In this document: piece by piece, positions 1-8,472 of the stretch
How the letters are laid out: each line of letters starts with the position of its first letter
How positions within the stretch are numbered: the first letter of the stretch is position 1
Source of the DNA: Sulfurimicrobium sp.
GTDB taxonomy: Bacteria > Pseudomonadota > Gammaproteobacteria > Burkholderiales > Sulfuricellaceae
Assembly (NCBI GenBank): GCA_030652035.1
Contig: JAUSBJ010000017.1
Coordinates: 1-64,000 of the forward strand
Length of the DNA: 64,000 bases
Direction of reading: 5' to 3'
The notes under the pieces: model-generated
Databases searched by the model: none
What the model saw: the letters and a program-made list of their open reading frames with translations, nothing else
Told to the model about the DNA's origin: nothing
Program-made: the position numbers and the translations under genes

Positions 1-36
1 CGATCAAGGACTGAACATCCAGTTATTACTCTGGCG

Positions 37-59
37 GAGGCGGGCTTTATGCCCGCCTC
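37..59. terminator. GC-rich perfect hairpin at window edge
   Basis: Arms GAGGCGGGC (37-45) and GCCCGCCTC (51-59) pair perfectly around a TTTAT loop. No T-tract follows on either side, so a terminator role for a gene left of the window is only a guess. Confidence 0.4.
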
Positions 60-267
60 AGATCGCTGACAAACCCCAAGGGCGAGAGCATCAGCGCGAT
101 AGCCCGCGACCGCGACCTCAATCTATCCCGCAATACCGTCAAGAAATACCTTGAATACTGAGGTGGATCCTATTTATCTGCGAGAGCGGCAACCGGTTCT
201 CAAACTGGGCACGCTCCAGCCTGTGCTGGAAACCTGGCTGGAGAAGGGGACTGATCTGACCCAATGA
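60..267 (+). pseudogene. IS21-family istA transposase, N-terminal remnant with frameshift
   Basis: The frame ending at 161 reads NPKGESISAIARDRDLNLSR followed by NTVKKYLEY, which resembles the helix-turn-helix start of IS21-type IstA integrases. After the stop at 159-161 the similarity resumes one base out of register (from 163) as DPIYLRERQPVLKLGTLQPV and continues to a stop at 265-267. There is no start codon, no DDE catalytic domain and no istB, so this is a decayed fragment. The IS21 assignment rests on recognising the motif by eye; the fragment is too short to name the element. Confidence 0.6.
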
Positions 268-303
268 AAAATACCCGCCACCAAACTACAGCGGGTATTT
301 TTT
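267..303. terminator. Bidirectional Rho-independent terminator
   Basis: AAAATACCCGC pairs with GCGGGTATTTT around a 12-base loop, with A-tract and T-tract on opposite sides, so it can act on both strands. On the minus strand it lies directly after the tumE-tumA pair and is its likely terminator. Confidence 0.8.
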
Positions 304-327
304 GGGTGAGGGAATGCCGTCGCCTAT

Positions 328-711
328 TCAGGCAACAGTAACCCGATCTGCCTGACGGCAAACGTCAATGTCGACTGTGAGGTGGTGAATGACGACTTCG
401 GGAACCTTGGCTTTTCCCAGTCCTTGATGCAGTCTGACAAAACCACTGGCCACCAACTTCCCCAATGTGCGACTCACGTTCGGCTCGGCTCGACCCACCA
501 GGCGAGCCAGATCGGCCACCGAAGCGGGCTTCTTCTCGTCGATGGTCGCCAACAATTGTCGATTTTCCGGAGTCAGAAGGCGAACGACGGCCTCAATAGA
601 CTCGAACGAAATCTGCCCTGCATCGCGTGGTGCTTGTTGTTCGCCACGAGCCACAGAGATCATTTCGGCTTTCAGGTCTTTCATTGATTGAATTTTCAGT
701 TCCATCTTCAA
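328..711 (-). CDS. tumA: TumA-type antitoxin, winged-helix transcriptional regulator
   Basis: This 127-residue protein has a MarR/HVO_A0114-like winged helix at about residues 45-100: LTPENRQLLATIDEKKPASV, then a recognition-helix region RAEPNVSRTLGKLVASGFV. The length and partner match the TumA antitoxin of TumE/TumA modules, where the regulator follows the toxin and is expected to neutralise it and repress the operon. Its ATG overlaps the toxin stop by four bases (ATGA), which implies translational coupling. The terminator at 267-303 follows. Family assignment is by pattern recognition; antitoxin activity is inferred from the pairing. Confidence 0.8.
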   Translation of the reverse strand: MKMELKIQSMKDLKAEMISVARGEQQAPRDAGQISFESIEAVVRLLTPENRQLLATIDEKKPASVADLARLVGRAEPNVSRTLGKLVASGFVRLHQGLGKAKVPEVVIHHLTVDIDVCRQADRVTVA

Positions 712-1100
712 TCCTCCTTGTCCTCTACAAAATCGAAGGCGACATCCTGTTCCTGCAATGTGCGTTCTGCCTCCGTAAAGAAGTCCTCGAGCAGCTGTTC
801 TACCGATACAAAATCGTAAGGGCGTCCATCGTCGTCCCTGGTTCGATGCCAGTGATCCGCCTCCACCTTGGGCTTAATGAATAGCCCGCCGGGATGAGGG
901 ACCGGATGAGCGTTATCGAAGCCCAGGATTCGGGTGTCGTCCGGGTCATGCAGCGTCAACGAATAAGCGATCCCGTGCGGCACTAGCTCAGATTTCTCGA
1001 CAACCCTGACGTCGAGTTTCAGAAAATATCCGCTGACCAGATAGTGAGTCTGTCCATCGTAGGCGAGCAGCAGTTCCAAAGCGTACTCAGGTACATTCAT
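708..1100 (-). CDS. tumE: TumE-type toxin (DUF6516 family)
   Basis: This 130-residue protein contains features typical of DUF6516/TumE toxins: YFLKLDVRVVEKSELVPHGI, then SLTLHDPDDTRILGFDNAH, then a PHPGG turn and a final DRxHHW-like segment (EADHWHRTRDDDGRPYDF). It is intact, starts with ATG at 1100 and is the first gene of a two-gene operon with tumA. Location beside an IS21 remnant and a broken second antitoxin fits an accessory spot. No catalytic mechanism can be read from the sequence. Confidence 0.78.
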   Translation of the reverse strand: MNVPEYALELLLAYDGQTHYLVSGYFLKLDVRVVEKSELVPHGIAYSLTLHDPDDTRILGFDNAHPVPHPGGLFIKPKVEADHWHRTRDDDGRPYDFVSVEQLLEDFFTEAERTLQEQDVAFDFVEDKED

Positions 1101-1302
1101 ATTTTGTGCAATCCTATCACCACGAGATACTACATCGATGTGATTTTTTCAACGAAGGTCAGGCGCGAGCCCGCAAGGCTTTTGGTCACGACTTGCTGAC
1201 CGTGCCTGTGTCCGTGCCATGTGTTCGATTTTGAGACTGAAGAGATGGATCAACGAGCATTGATTATTGGCGGAAAGAACGAGCTCACTGGGCCGAAAGT
1301 AA

Positions 1303-1317
1303 ATGATCGTTTATCAT
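1303..1317. promoter_or_regulatory. Possible operator palindrome before the HipB-like remnant
   Basis: ATGAT (1303-1307) and ATCAT (1313-1317) form a perfect inverted repeat with a five-base spacer, just upstream of the XRE-type reading frame. Such regulators usually bind a palindrome at their own promoter. The arms are short, so chance is possible. Confidence 0.25.
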
Positions 1318-1574
1318 GATTCCCATGGAAGAGCGAACCGTGATGATCCATTCAGCCGGCGAACTGGGTGCTATGCTCAGGATGCTGCGCAAGGAATCAG
1401 GCCTGACGCAGCGCGATGCGGCTGGATTGTGCCAACGTCAGCCTTCCGTTCTTGAATCAGGTGGAGCAGGGCAAGCGCACGGCACAAATTGGCAAGGTGC
1501 TTGACGTGTGCCTGCGTTTTGGCATAGAACTGATCTTGCGGCTACCCGATGAGGTTGGGGCTAACGGCGAGTGA
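1316..1574 (+). pseudogene. HipB/XRE-like antitoxin, frameshifted
   Basis: The first frame gives MIHSAGELGAMLRMLRKESG followed by LTQRDAAGLC, the first half of an XRE helix-turn-helix as found in HipB-like antitoxins. Around 1430 the frame slips by one base; the other frame continues with NVSLPFLNQVEQGKRTAQIG and then KVLDVCLRFGIELILRLPDE to a stop at 1572-1574. Removing one C from the GTGCCAACG context restores one continuous protein of about 77-86 residues. The ATG at 1343 has a GGAAGAG ribosome site and is the likelier start. A TGATG at 1572-1576 could have begun hipA, but that frame stops after seven codons, so the partner toxin is missing. Confidence 0.65.
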
Positions 1575-1979
1575 TGCCGCCGCCTCAGTCGGAATAGGAT
1601 CTGGTTTGCTCAAAAATCAGGATTTTGGCGGAATCTGATAAAATAAGTTGTAATCAGAATGTTACTGGCATATTGACGGTATTGAAAACGTCCCTGTGAA
1701 GCCGATACCGTCAGCCTAAGGAGTCTTCCTGTGTAACAATTGAAGCAGCAGAAAAGTTGGTTTTGAGCCAATAGTCGTCAATAGTAGTTAAGAGCACGTT
1801 TTTTTGAGATCGCCCGGAAACCCGCATGAATACTAAGCATTGCTCTGGAGACGGTATCGGTGACGGTATTTGCGAGTGCCTTTCGGCGAGAACCCAGTAT
1901 CCACGCGGGTTCTACGGTTTCGGTGATAATTGAGTGGGAATAATCTAGTTTCTTTGTAGTATCCATCTGTGCGGTGAGA
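1575..1979. other. Non-coding stretch with repeated TGACGGTAT motifs
   Basis: No credible gene is seen here. TGACGGTAT at 1674-1682 faces its inverted copy ATACCGTCA at 1705-1713. GACGGTAT recurs at 1850-1857 and TGACGGTAT at 1861-1869. A plus-strand terminator-like hairpin follows at 1980-2014. The layout would fit a small RNA or a protein-binding region, but neither can be shown. Confidence 0.35.
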
Positions 1980-2014
1980 GCGGCGCTCAATTTTTTGGGC
2001 GCCGCGCTTTTTTT
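1980..2014 (+). terminator. Rho-independent terminator, plus strand
   Basis: GCGGCGC (1980-1986) pairs with GCGCCGC (1999-2005) and is followed by GC plus seven or more T residues. The T-tract is on the plus strand only, so it would end transcripts coming from 1.3-1.98 kb, not the minus-strand gene that ends at 2079. Confidence 0.7.
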
Positions 2015-2078
2015 AGTCGAATGCTATTACTGCCTTGTGGCTTGTCACGCTTCAGTACGATTGTTCATGAAGCGGCAA

Positions 2079-3059
2079 TCATTCTGCGGCATCGACTCCC
2101 GCCACAACAGAATCCGACAGGTGTACATCCTGCAGGCGGAAATAGCGTTCCCGCAGTTCGGTGTCTATCTCCATCAGTCCTAGCTGTATCCGGTCGATGA
2201 ATTCGTGCAGCCCGGCTGTTGCCAGCGCATCGCAATCGGCCATATCCAGCATGCTCTGCAGGGAGTGCACCGATGCCAGCACTGCCGTGGAATGCGGCAA
2301 TACCTGAACGATTCCGGCGATTTCATCCAGACAGTGGACCAAGGTGCGCGGAAACCGGCGGTCGTGCAGCAGAAAATCCACGACCTTTGCGCTGTCGGCA
2401 TGCACGCTGATGTGGCGGCGATACATCTGGTATGCGGACAGGGCCTTGAGGATGTTCATCCACAACAGGCTGCCATACTGTGCGCCAGCGGGGGTGTCCG
2501 CGGGCAGGATGACAGCGTGGCTTACGTCCAGAATGCGGCTGGTCATGTCTGCGCGCTCGATGTTGCGCCCCAGGAGCAGAAACTGAAAAGCGTCGTCGCG
2601 CGACATGGTGCCCGATAGCAATCCGACGATACTCTGACGCCGTCGAATGATTCCCTGCAATACTTCATAACGTTGACGACGGTCGAGTGCACCTGGAAGC
2701 TCCTTCCTGGCATAAAGATAGAGTTCATTGACCCACTCCCAGGATTCCCCAGGCAGCACTTCACGGAAGGTGCGGGTGTTTTCCCGGGCATTGGCGATGC
2801 AGGCCATGATGGAGCTTGGATTGTGCTCATCCTGGAGCAGGAAGTGCATCACTGCCATTTCATTGGCTTCAGGATAATGGGCAAAGAACAGCTGGTCCAG
2901 ACCCGCGACCTTGAGCAGGGTATTCCAGCCGAAGTTGGCCTCGCCGGGCAAATCCAGCGTCATCAGCGTCACCGCGTTGATCAGGCGCGAGGTATCCTCG
3001 GCCCGTTCCATGAAACGGGTCATCCAGTATAATTTTTCGGCAACGCGGGAGAGCATCAT
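2079..3059 (-). CDS. Alpha-E domain protein (DUF403), copy 1
   Basis: This mostly helical protein of about 326 residues starts MMLSRVAEKLYWMTRFMERA, the family's N-terminal signature; the stretch ESWEWVNELYLYARK and the repeated LGRNIERADMTSRI are also typical. Alpha-E domains accompany circularly permuted ATP-grasp ligases and transglutaminases in conserved bacterial neighbourhoods and are predicted to belong to a peptide-synthesis or peptide-tagging system; no biochemical role is established to my knowledge. The ATG at 3059 overlaps the TGA of the upstream ATP-grasp gene by four bases, so the two are translationally coupled. A longer upstream frame exists but only reads through the partner gene. 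Confidence 0.88.
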   Translation of the reverse strand: MMLSRVAEKLYWMTRFMERAEDTSRLINAVTLMTLDLPGEANFGWNTLLKVAGLDQLFFAHYPEANEMAVMHFLLQDEHNPSSIMACIANARENTRTFREVLPGESWEWVNELYLYARKELPGALDRRQRYEVLQGIIRRRQSIVGLLSGTMSRDDAFQFLLLGRNIERADMTSRILDVSHAVILPADTPAGAQYGSLLWMNILKALSAYQMYRRHISVHADSAKVVDFLLHDRRFPRTLVHCLDEIAGIVQVLPHSTAVLASVHSLQSMLDMADCDALATAGLHEFIDRIQLGLMEIDTELRERYFRLQDVHLSDSVVAGVDAAE

Positions 3060-4504
3060 TGGACCCCTTCCACTATCCAGGTATCCTTGCTGCCGCCACC
3101 CTGGGACGAATTCACCACCAGCGATCCTTTGCGCAAGGCCACCCGCGTAAGCCCCCCAGCGGTGGCGTAAAGCCGGTCGGACTGCAATACGAACGGCCTC
3201 AGGTCGAGATGACGTGGCTCCAGCCCCTCGTCGCACAGGGTGGGTGCGGTGGATAGGGACAGGGTTGGCTGTGCCATGTAGTTACGCGGATTCGCCTTGA
3301 TCAGGTCGGCAAACTTGGCGCGTTCCTCAGCCGTCGATTGTGGGCCGATGAGCATGCCGTAACCACCAGACTCGTTGGCCGGCTTGACCACCAGCTTGTC
3401 CAGGTTGGCCAGCACGTATTTCCGGTCTTTCGGGTACATGCACAGGTAACTTGGCACATTGGGAAGAATTGCCTCTTCGCCCAGATAGTACTTGATCATC
3501 TTGGGCACGAAGGCATACACAACTTTGTCATCTGCCACGCCAGCGCCAGGCGCGTTAGCCAGCCCCACCGTGCCTTTTTTCCATGCACGCATCAGGCCGG
3601 GCACACCGAGGCAGGAGTCGGGCCGGAATACTTCGGGATCAAGAAAGTCGTCGTCGATGCGCCGGTAGATCACGTCCACCCGTTGCAGGCCGTCAATGGT
3701 CTTCATGTAGACACAGTCGTCCTCCAGCACCGTGAGGTCGGCACCTTCCACCAACTCCGCGCCCATCTGCTGGGCCAGATAGCTATGTTCGAAATAGGCA
3801 GAATTGAAGATGCCCGGCGTGAGCACAGCGATGACCGGGCGCTCGCCGGGGCGCGGGGAAAGTGCCGCCAGGGTGTCATAGAGTTGGGCCGTGTAGTCAT
3901 CCACCGGCTGGATGCGGTAGCGGCCGAACACTTCTGGGAACAGCCGTTTCATCAATTGGCGGTTTTCCAGCATGTAGGACACCCCGGATGGCACTCGCAG
4001 ATTGTCCTCCAGCACATAGAACTCGCCATCCGAATGTCGCACCAAGTCGGTGCCGCAAACATGCGCCCATACCCCAAATCGGGGCATGGTGCCGATGCAG
4101 GCTGTCCGGAAATTCTTCGAATCCTGCAGGACTTCGAGCGGGAAAACGCCGTCCTTGATGATCTTCTGGTCGTTGTAAAGATCACTGATAAACAAATTGA
4201 GCGCAGTGAGGCGCTGTTTCAGGCCCAACTCGACACGCTCCCACTCGCGCCGGTCAATGATGCGTGGGATCACATCGAACGGCCAGGCGCGATCGATATT
4301 GCCGGCTTCCGTGTAGACCGTAAAAGTAATGCCGGCGATCATGATTGCCGCGTCCACAGCTGCTACGCGTCCTGTCAGCTCCTGCGTTCCAAGTCCCGAG
4401 ATGTAATCGCACAGACCGTTTGCCAGTGGGCGAGGCCGCCCATCGGGAGCGACCAGTTCGTCGAAGGCGCTGCCTACCTGATAATTATTACAGCTTATAT
4501 CCAT
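3056..4504 (-). CDS. Circularly permuted ATP-grasp protein (DUF404/DUF407), copy 1
   Basis: This protein has about 482 residues from the start MDISCNNYQVGSAFDELV, chosen because GGAGAA lies at a proper distance upstream. Conserved blocks are YVLEDNLRVPSGVSYMLENR, the segment LVVKPANESGGYGMLIGP, HLDLRPF, and a C-terminal glycine loop VNSSQGGGSKDTW. These belong to the circularly permuted type-2 ATP-grasp family, expected to join a carboxylate to an amine with ATP. The substrate is unknown. It is the first gene of a pair with the alpha-E gene and is divergent from anbu across a 159-base spacer, so the three probably act together. Confidence 0.9.
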   Translation of the reverse strand: MDISCNNYQVGSAFDELVAPDGRPRPLANGLCDYISGLGTQELTGRVAAVDAAIMIAGITFTVYTEAGNIDRAWPFDVIPRIIDRREWERVELGLKQRLTALNLFISDLYNDQKIIKDGVFPLEVLQDSKNFRTACIGTMPRFGVWAHVCGTDLVRHSDGEFYVLEDNLRVPSGVSYMLENRQLMKRLFPEVFGRYRIQPVDDYTAQLYDTLAALSPRPGERPVIAVLTPGIFNSAYFEHSYLAQQMGAELVEGADLTVLEDDCVYMKTIDGLQRVDVIYRRIDDDFLDPEVFRPDSCLGVPGLMRAWKKGTVGLANAPGAGVADDKVVYAFVPKMIKYYLGEEAILPNVPSYLCMYPKDRKYVLANLDKLVVKPANESGGYGMLIGPQSTAEERAKFADLIKANPRNYMAQPTLSLSTAPTLCDEGLEPRHLDLRPFVLQSDRLYATAGGLTRVALRKGSLVVNSSQGGGSKDTWIVEGVQ

Positions 4505-4663
4505 GGGGCATTCTCCGGGCCAGTAGTGTTTTAGTTGATTGTCGTTCAACATCAATGTAGCAAGAGCCGGGCCACCGCCTGGAACTGGCCGACCAGGTAT
4601 GATTGCGCGCTTCCATCCTCCCCTGATTGTGGCTAGAATCAAAAAATTTCACCCGGAACAATG

Positions 4664-5446
4664 ATGACTTATTGCCTCGCGATCAAAGTGGACGAAGGTC
4701 TGGTATTTGCGTCCGATTCCCGCACCAATGCCGGGGTCGACCATATCAGCACCTATTCCAAGATGTTCAGCTTCAACTGGCCCGGCGAACGCTTCTTTGT
4801 GCTGCTTTCCTCCGGGAACCTGGCCACCACCCAGGCGGTGGTGAAACGCATCCGGGCAGACGCAGAAGATGTGGGTTCGCCCAGCTTGCGCACCGTGCCG
4901 GACATCGATGCGGCGGTAAATTACATTGGCAAGATATCCACCGATATCCAGCGCTTCCAGTCGGAGCGGGACACAGCCACTTCCAACTTCGAAGCCACTT
5001 TTCTCTTCGGCGGGCAAATTGGCGGAAAAGAGCCGGCCATTTTCATGGTCTATCCGCAAGGCAACCACATTCACGAGTCCGCCGAACATCCTTTCCTGCA
5101 GGTGGGTGAAACCAAGTACGGCAAGCCGATTCTGGACCGCGTCATTCGCCCCAGCACACCACTCGAACTTGCGGGACGCTGTGCGCTGGTTTCCATCAAC
5201 TCCACGATCCGCAGCAACCTGACGGTGGGTCCGCCGGTCGAACTGCTGCTGTATGCAAAAGACAGCCTGCTTGAAGGCCGACGCCTGTCGCTGACAGAGC
5301 ATGACCCTTTCTACCAGAAGCTCTCCGAGGCCTGGAATGAAGGCATACGGCAGGCCATCAATGGCCTGCCGCCTTTCGATTGGGAGCACGACCTCAAGAC
5401 CGTGCAACTGGTGCAGGCCGGGGGGCCGTCTCAAGCAATGGGTTGA
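4664..5446 (+). CDS. anbu: Anbu, proteasome-like Ntn-hydrolase
   Basis: The 260-residue protein reads MTYCLAIKVDEGLVFASDSR. After Met removal Thr1 is the nucleophile, with Asp17 in the ASDSR motif and Lys32 in STYSKMF filling the usual proteasome-fold catalytic positions. Length and sequence match Anbu (the ancestral beta-subunit-like bacterial proteasome homologue), a cytosolic self-assembling particle. The preceding ATG at 4661 would place two Met before Thr and is closer to the ribosome site, so 4664 is preferred. A possible -10 TAGAAT lies at 4634-4639. Divergent placement against ATP-grasp/alpha-E genes is the classic Anbu context; substrates are unknown. Confidence 0.92.
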   Translation: MTYCLAIKVDEGLVFASDSRTNAGVDHISTYSKMFSFNWPGERFFVLLSSGNLATTQAVVKRIRADAEDVGSPSLRTVPDIDAAVNYIGKISTDIQRFQSERDTATSNFEATFLFGGQIGGKEPAIFMVYPQGNHIHESAEHPFLQVGETKYGKPILDRVIRPSTPLELAGRCALVSINSTIRSNLTVGPPVELLLYAKDSLLEGRRLSLTEHDPFYQKLSEAWNEGIRQAINGLPPFDWEHDLKTVQLVQAGGPSQAMG

Positions 5447-5513
5447 ACGCGCAGCTAGCGCTGAGAAACCGCTTCAGTCAGGCGTGTATATCGTTGCCCG
5501 TTTCAGGCAGATA

Positions 5514-6215
5514 CTACTGCGCCCCTTTTTCCTGGCGCGCTGGTATTGCGTCGAATACTGAACCAGAGCGTTTAGGCTTGGTACTGTCTAGTGGGCGCTC
5601 CATGGCGCATTTTGGCGTGGCCTTTGGTCTTGTCCGTGCGAGAAAATCCAGTGCCTCGGCAATCTTGTTCCCAAGCGCGTCGGCTGCTTTTGCGTGAGCG
5701 TTGACGAGTGGGACAACTCCCGGCGCATCTACCTGCTCTACAAAAACGGAATGCGCTTCGTGCAGGCGAACGCCTGCGCGGTCTCGCACACTCCATGTGG
5801 CCTCGAGCGTGATGGATTCGCCTGGCGCCGAATCGAAACGCAGCACGTCGACCAACACGTGGTAATCCGCGCCCTGCGCGCCTTGCTGCAAATGCGTTGC
5901 AACGTGCGCCGCGGGCAGGCGTTGCCCGACTTGCTCCGCGAGGATGCGCGGAATCTCTCGTTTCAAGGGCTCCGACCAACGCGCGTCGTCGGAAATTTCA
6001 TAACGGTTCGGCGCGACACGGAGCACGATTTGCGCTCTATCCAGCGCTTCAGGCATGCTAACCGGGCCGATTGCGACACGGTAATCAGGGATCTCCCCCA
6101 CCGTTTTCGCGGGCGGCGGCGTACTGGCGGAAAGCATGTAGTAGTGCGTCTTTGCCGGTGTCGCACAGGCGGCTAGCGCCAACAGGGATAAGATCAGTAC
6201 GCTCTTAAGTCTCAT
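5514..6215 (-). CDS. pqiC: PqiC-like outer-membrane lipoprotein
   Basis: The 233-residue protein begins MRLKSVLILSLLALAACATP, a lipoprotein signal with Cys17 at the lipobox. The body (THYYMLSAS near the N-terminus, then a domain ending about residue 195) matches the PqiC/YmbA ABC-transport auxiliary family. PqiC is known to cap the periplasmic PqiB tunnel at the outer membrane. The tail after about residue 195 (RPKATPKCAMERPLDSTKPK) looks non-conserved. Its ATG overlaps the pqiB stop by four bases, and it is the last gene of the long minus-strand run. Confidence 0.85.
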   Translation of the reverse strand: MRLKSVLILSLLALAACATPAKTHYYMLSASTPPPAKTVGEIPDYRVAIGPVSMPEALDRAQIVLRVAPNRYEISDDARWSEPLKREIPRILAEQVGQRLPAAHVATHLQQGAQGADYHVLVDVLRFDSAPGESITLEATWSVRDRAGVRLHEAHSVFVEQVDAPGVVPLVNAHAKAADALGNKIAEALDFLARTRPKATPKCAMERPLDSTKPKRSGSVFDAIPARQEKGAQ

Positions 6216-7831
6216 TGCGCCGGCTCCTCGACACGTCCGCGCAGAATCGCACCCGGGTTGCGTTCGAGGTAATCGGAGAGGCTGCGCAGCGCTTCCGCTG
6301 CACGAGACACCTCGCGTAGTGTCTCGCGTACGTCGCGCTGTATCGGTGCGTCCTCACCCACCAAGCCGTCAAGCCCGCGCTCGACGTGCGCCAGGGTGCG
6401 GCTCAGGTCGGCGAGCGTGCGTGCGGCCTGCGGGGTCAAGTCCTTGTCAACCCGTTTCATCGTGCTCTCTGTTGTGATGAGCATGCTTTCAAGCGCTTTC
6501 AGCGATTTGCGCGCATCCCCGACTGTCGCCGCCAGCGGCAGCTTGTCCAGCTTGCGTGCGAGCCGCAGCAGGGTTGCCTGTAGTTCCTGAAGGCTGCTGG
6601 CCACAGTTGGAATCTCGGAGCGGCCAGCACGTTTCAGCACTGCTGCCTTTGGCTCGTCAGGAAAGTAATCGAGCGCGACGACGAGTTGGCCGGTGAGCAG
6701 GCTACCGCTACGCAGTTGTGCGCGCAGGCCGTGCGAGACAAGTTTGTCGATGAGTGCACTGCGCGGCGCGGCACCCTGTTTTGCCTTGCCGCGCAGCCGG
6801 TCCGGGTAGAGCCGTACTTCGACCGGAATGCGCACGTCCATGCTCTTCGGGTCGAAGTCGATCTCGATGGCGGTCACTTCACCCACTACCACGCCACGGA
6901 AATCCACCGGCGCGCCAACCGAGAGGCCACGAACCGATTCGTCAAACACCAGATGGTAGGTTTCTTCGGCAGTATCGGGCAGGCGCAGTGCCTTGCCCTG
7001 GTCAGGATAGAGCGTGAAGCTTGCGTTTCCCTCTGCCGGTGGTGCCTGCACAGATTCGGCTGGCGTCTGAAAGGCGACGCCGCCGAGCAGCATTGATGCG
7101 ACCGATTCGGTGTTCAGCCGAATACCGCTCGCATCGAGTGCAACATCGAATCCGCTCGCGTGCCAGAAGCGCGTGTCGGCCTTGACGTGGCGGTCGTGGG
7201 GCGCGTTGATGAACACGCGCAACTGCACGCCTGCGCCATCCTTGTCGAGCTCAAAGGCGACGACGGAGCCGACCTGGACGCGGCGGAAATAAACCGGTGA
7301 TCCGACATCCAGGGAACCGAGATCATCGGCTCGCAACTGGAAATGGCGTCCAGGCAGATCGACGGTAACGATTGGAGGTACGTCGAGTCCGACAAATTCA
7401 CGTCTCGAATCGCTCGATGCACCTGCGTCCATGCCGATATAGGCGCCTGAAAGCAGCGTGCCCAGGCCGGATATCTGTGCCCCGCTCACCCTTGGGCGCA
7501 CGACCCAGAAGCGCGTGTCTGCGACGAGAAAGGGCTTGGCCTGCTTGTTGAGTGCCACCGTGGCGACGACCCGCGTACGGTCTTCCGAGAATGTGATGGC
7601 AGTGACGCGACCAATGTCCACACTGCGATACTTGACGCGCGTCTTCTCGGGCTCCAGTCCTTCTGCGGTGCTGAAACTGATGGTGATCGTCGGGCCGCGG
7701 TCGAGCACCGCCTTGACCGCGAGCCAGCCTCCGATCAGTGTGGCGATGATCGGAATCAGCCATACCAGTTGCAGCGACCAGCGCCGGTGCGGTGTGACGC
7801 GGGCCTCAGGGATGGACGCTAGATCCTGCAT
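6212..7831 (-). CDS. pqiB: PqiB, MCE-domain intermembrane transport protein
   Basis: About 539 residues from MQDLASIPEARVTPHRRW, close to the usual PqiB length. A single N-terminal membrane helix (LVWLIPIIATLIGGWLAV) is followed by three MCE domains at about residues 45-135, 160-225 and 285-390 and a long helical tail. The hexameric family forms a needle-like tunnel between inner and outer membranes that is thought to carry lipids. A much longer upstream frame overlaps the pqiA gene and is an artefact. The start has no clear Shine-Dalgarno, but coupling to the pqiA-like gene 14 bases upstream is plausible. Confidence 0.9.
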   Translation of the reverse strand: MQDLASIPEARVTPHRRWSLQLVWLIPIIATLIGGWLAVKAVLDRGPTITISFSTAEGLEPEKTRVKYRSVDIGRVTAITFSEDRTRVVATVALNKQAKPFLVADTRFWVVRPRVSGAQISGLGTLLSGAYIGMDAGASSDSRREFVGLDVPPIVTVDLPGRHFQLRADDLGSLDVGSPVYFRRVQVGSVVAFELDKDGAGVQLRVFINAPHDRHVKADTRFWHASGFDVALDASGIRLNTESVASMLLGGVAFQTPAESVQAPPAEGNASFTLYPDQGKALRLPDTAEETYHLVFDESVRGLSVGAPVDFRGVVVGEVTAIEIDFDPKSMDVRIPVEVRLYPDRLRGKAKQGAAPRSALIDKLVSHGLRAQLRSGSLLTGQLVVALDYFPDEPKAAVLKRAGRSEIPTVASSLQELQATLLRLARKLDKLPLAATVGDARKSLKALESMLITTESTMKRVDKDLTPQAARTLADLSRTLAHVERGLDGLVGEDAPIQRDVRETLREVSRAAEALRSLSDYLERNPGAILRGRVEEPAQ

Positions 7832-7845
7832 ATTCGGTGGCTGTG

Positions 7846-8472
7846 TTATGACGCTTCTCCCTGTGTATCCCAGATCAGTCGCGGATCGAAACTGGTGGCA
7901 GCGAACATGGTAAGCACAACCACCGCTCCAAACGCCGCCGCACCGGGTCCGGCGTGAATAGAGGCGAACGTGCTCACCTGAACCAGCGCTACAAGAATCG
8001 TCACGACGTAGATGTCGAGCATCGACCAGCGGCCAACAAACTCGATCGCGCGATAAAGCCGCGTGCGCGCGCGCCGATGCCTGGCCGAATGCATCTGCAC
8101 CGAGCCGGCAAGGATCGCAAGCGCGATCATTTTTGCCAGCGGAACCATGATGCTGGCAAAAAATATGAGCATCGCCAGGACAAAAGATCCCGACGACCAG
8201 AGAAACATGACGCCAGAGAGGATGGTATCGCGCTGCGAGCCGAAGAGCGAACTGGTATCCATGATTGGCAGCACGTTGGCTGGTATGTAGAGAATCATTG
8301 CCGCGATAAGGAAGGCCCAGGTGCGCGCCAGGCTTGCCGGTTTTCGCGCATGCAGCTTCGCTCCGCAGCGCGGGCAATGAGCATCGCTGCCCTGCGGCGG
8401 CGCGCGGCTTACCAGGCGGCACACCTCGCAGGCAAGCAGGCCGCTCCGGGCTGCGGTCGGTGCCGCGTTCAT
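7846..8472 (-). CDS. pqiA: PqiA-like membrane protein, second half
   Basis: This 208-residue protein has an N-terminal zinc-ribbon-like pair (CEVC near residue 15, CPRC near residue 33) and then four hydrophobic segments including FLIAAMILYIPANVLPIM. It matches one of the two homologous halves that are fused in Escherichia coli PqiA. Here the halves are separate genes; this one's ATG overlaps the stop of its upstream sister by four bases. It is an inner-membrane component of the Pqi lipid-trafficking or stress system. MNAAPT at 8472 is the natural start. Confidence 0.86.
   Translation of the reverse strand: MNAAPTAARSGLLACEVCRLVSRAPPQGSDAHCPRCGAKLHARKPASLARTWAFLIAAMILYIPANVLPIMDTSSLFGSQRDTILSGVMFLWSSGSFVLAMLIFFASIMVPLAKMIALAILAGSVQMHSARHRRARTRLYRAIEFVGRWSMLDIYVVTILVALVQVSTFASIHAGPGAAAFGAVVVLTMFAATSFDPRLIWDTQGEAS

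Noticed and set aside
1778-1990. 70-codon minus-strand frame
   Set aside because: No ribosome site, no family, and it covers the repeat region and part of the terminator.
3338-4534. 398-codon plus-strand frame
   Set aside because: It is antisense to ATP-grasp copy 1; His- and Val-rich composition is typical of mirror frames.
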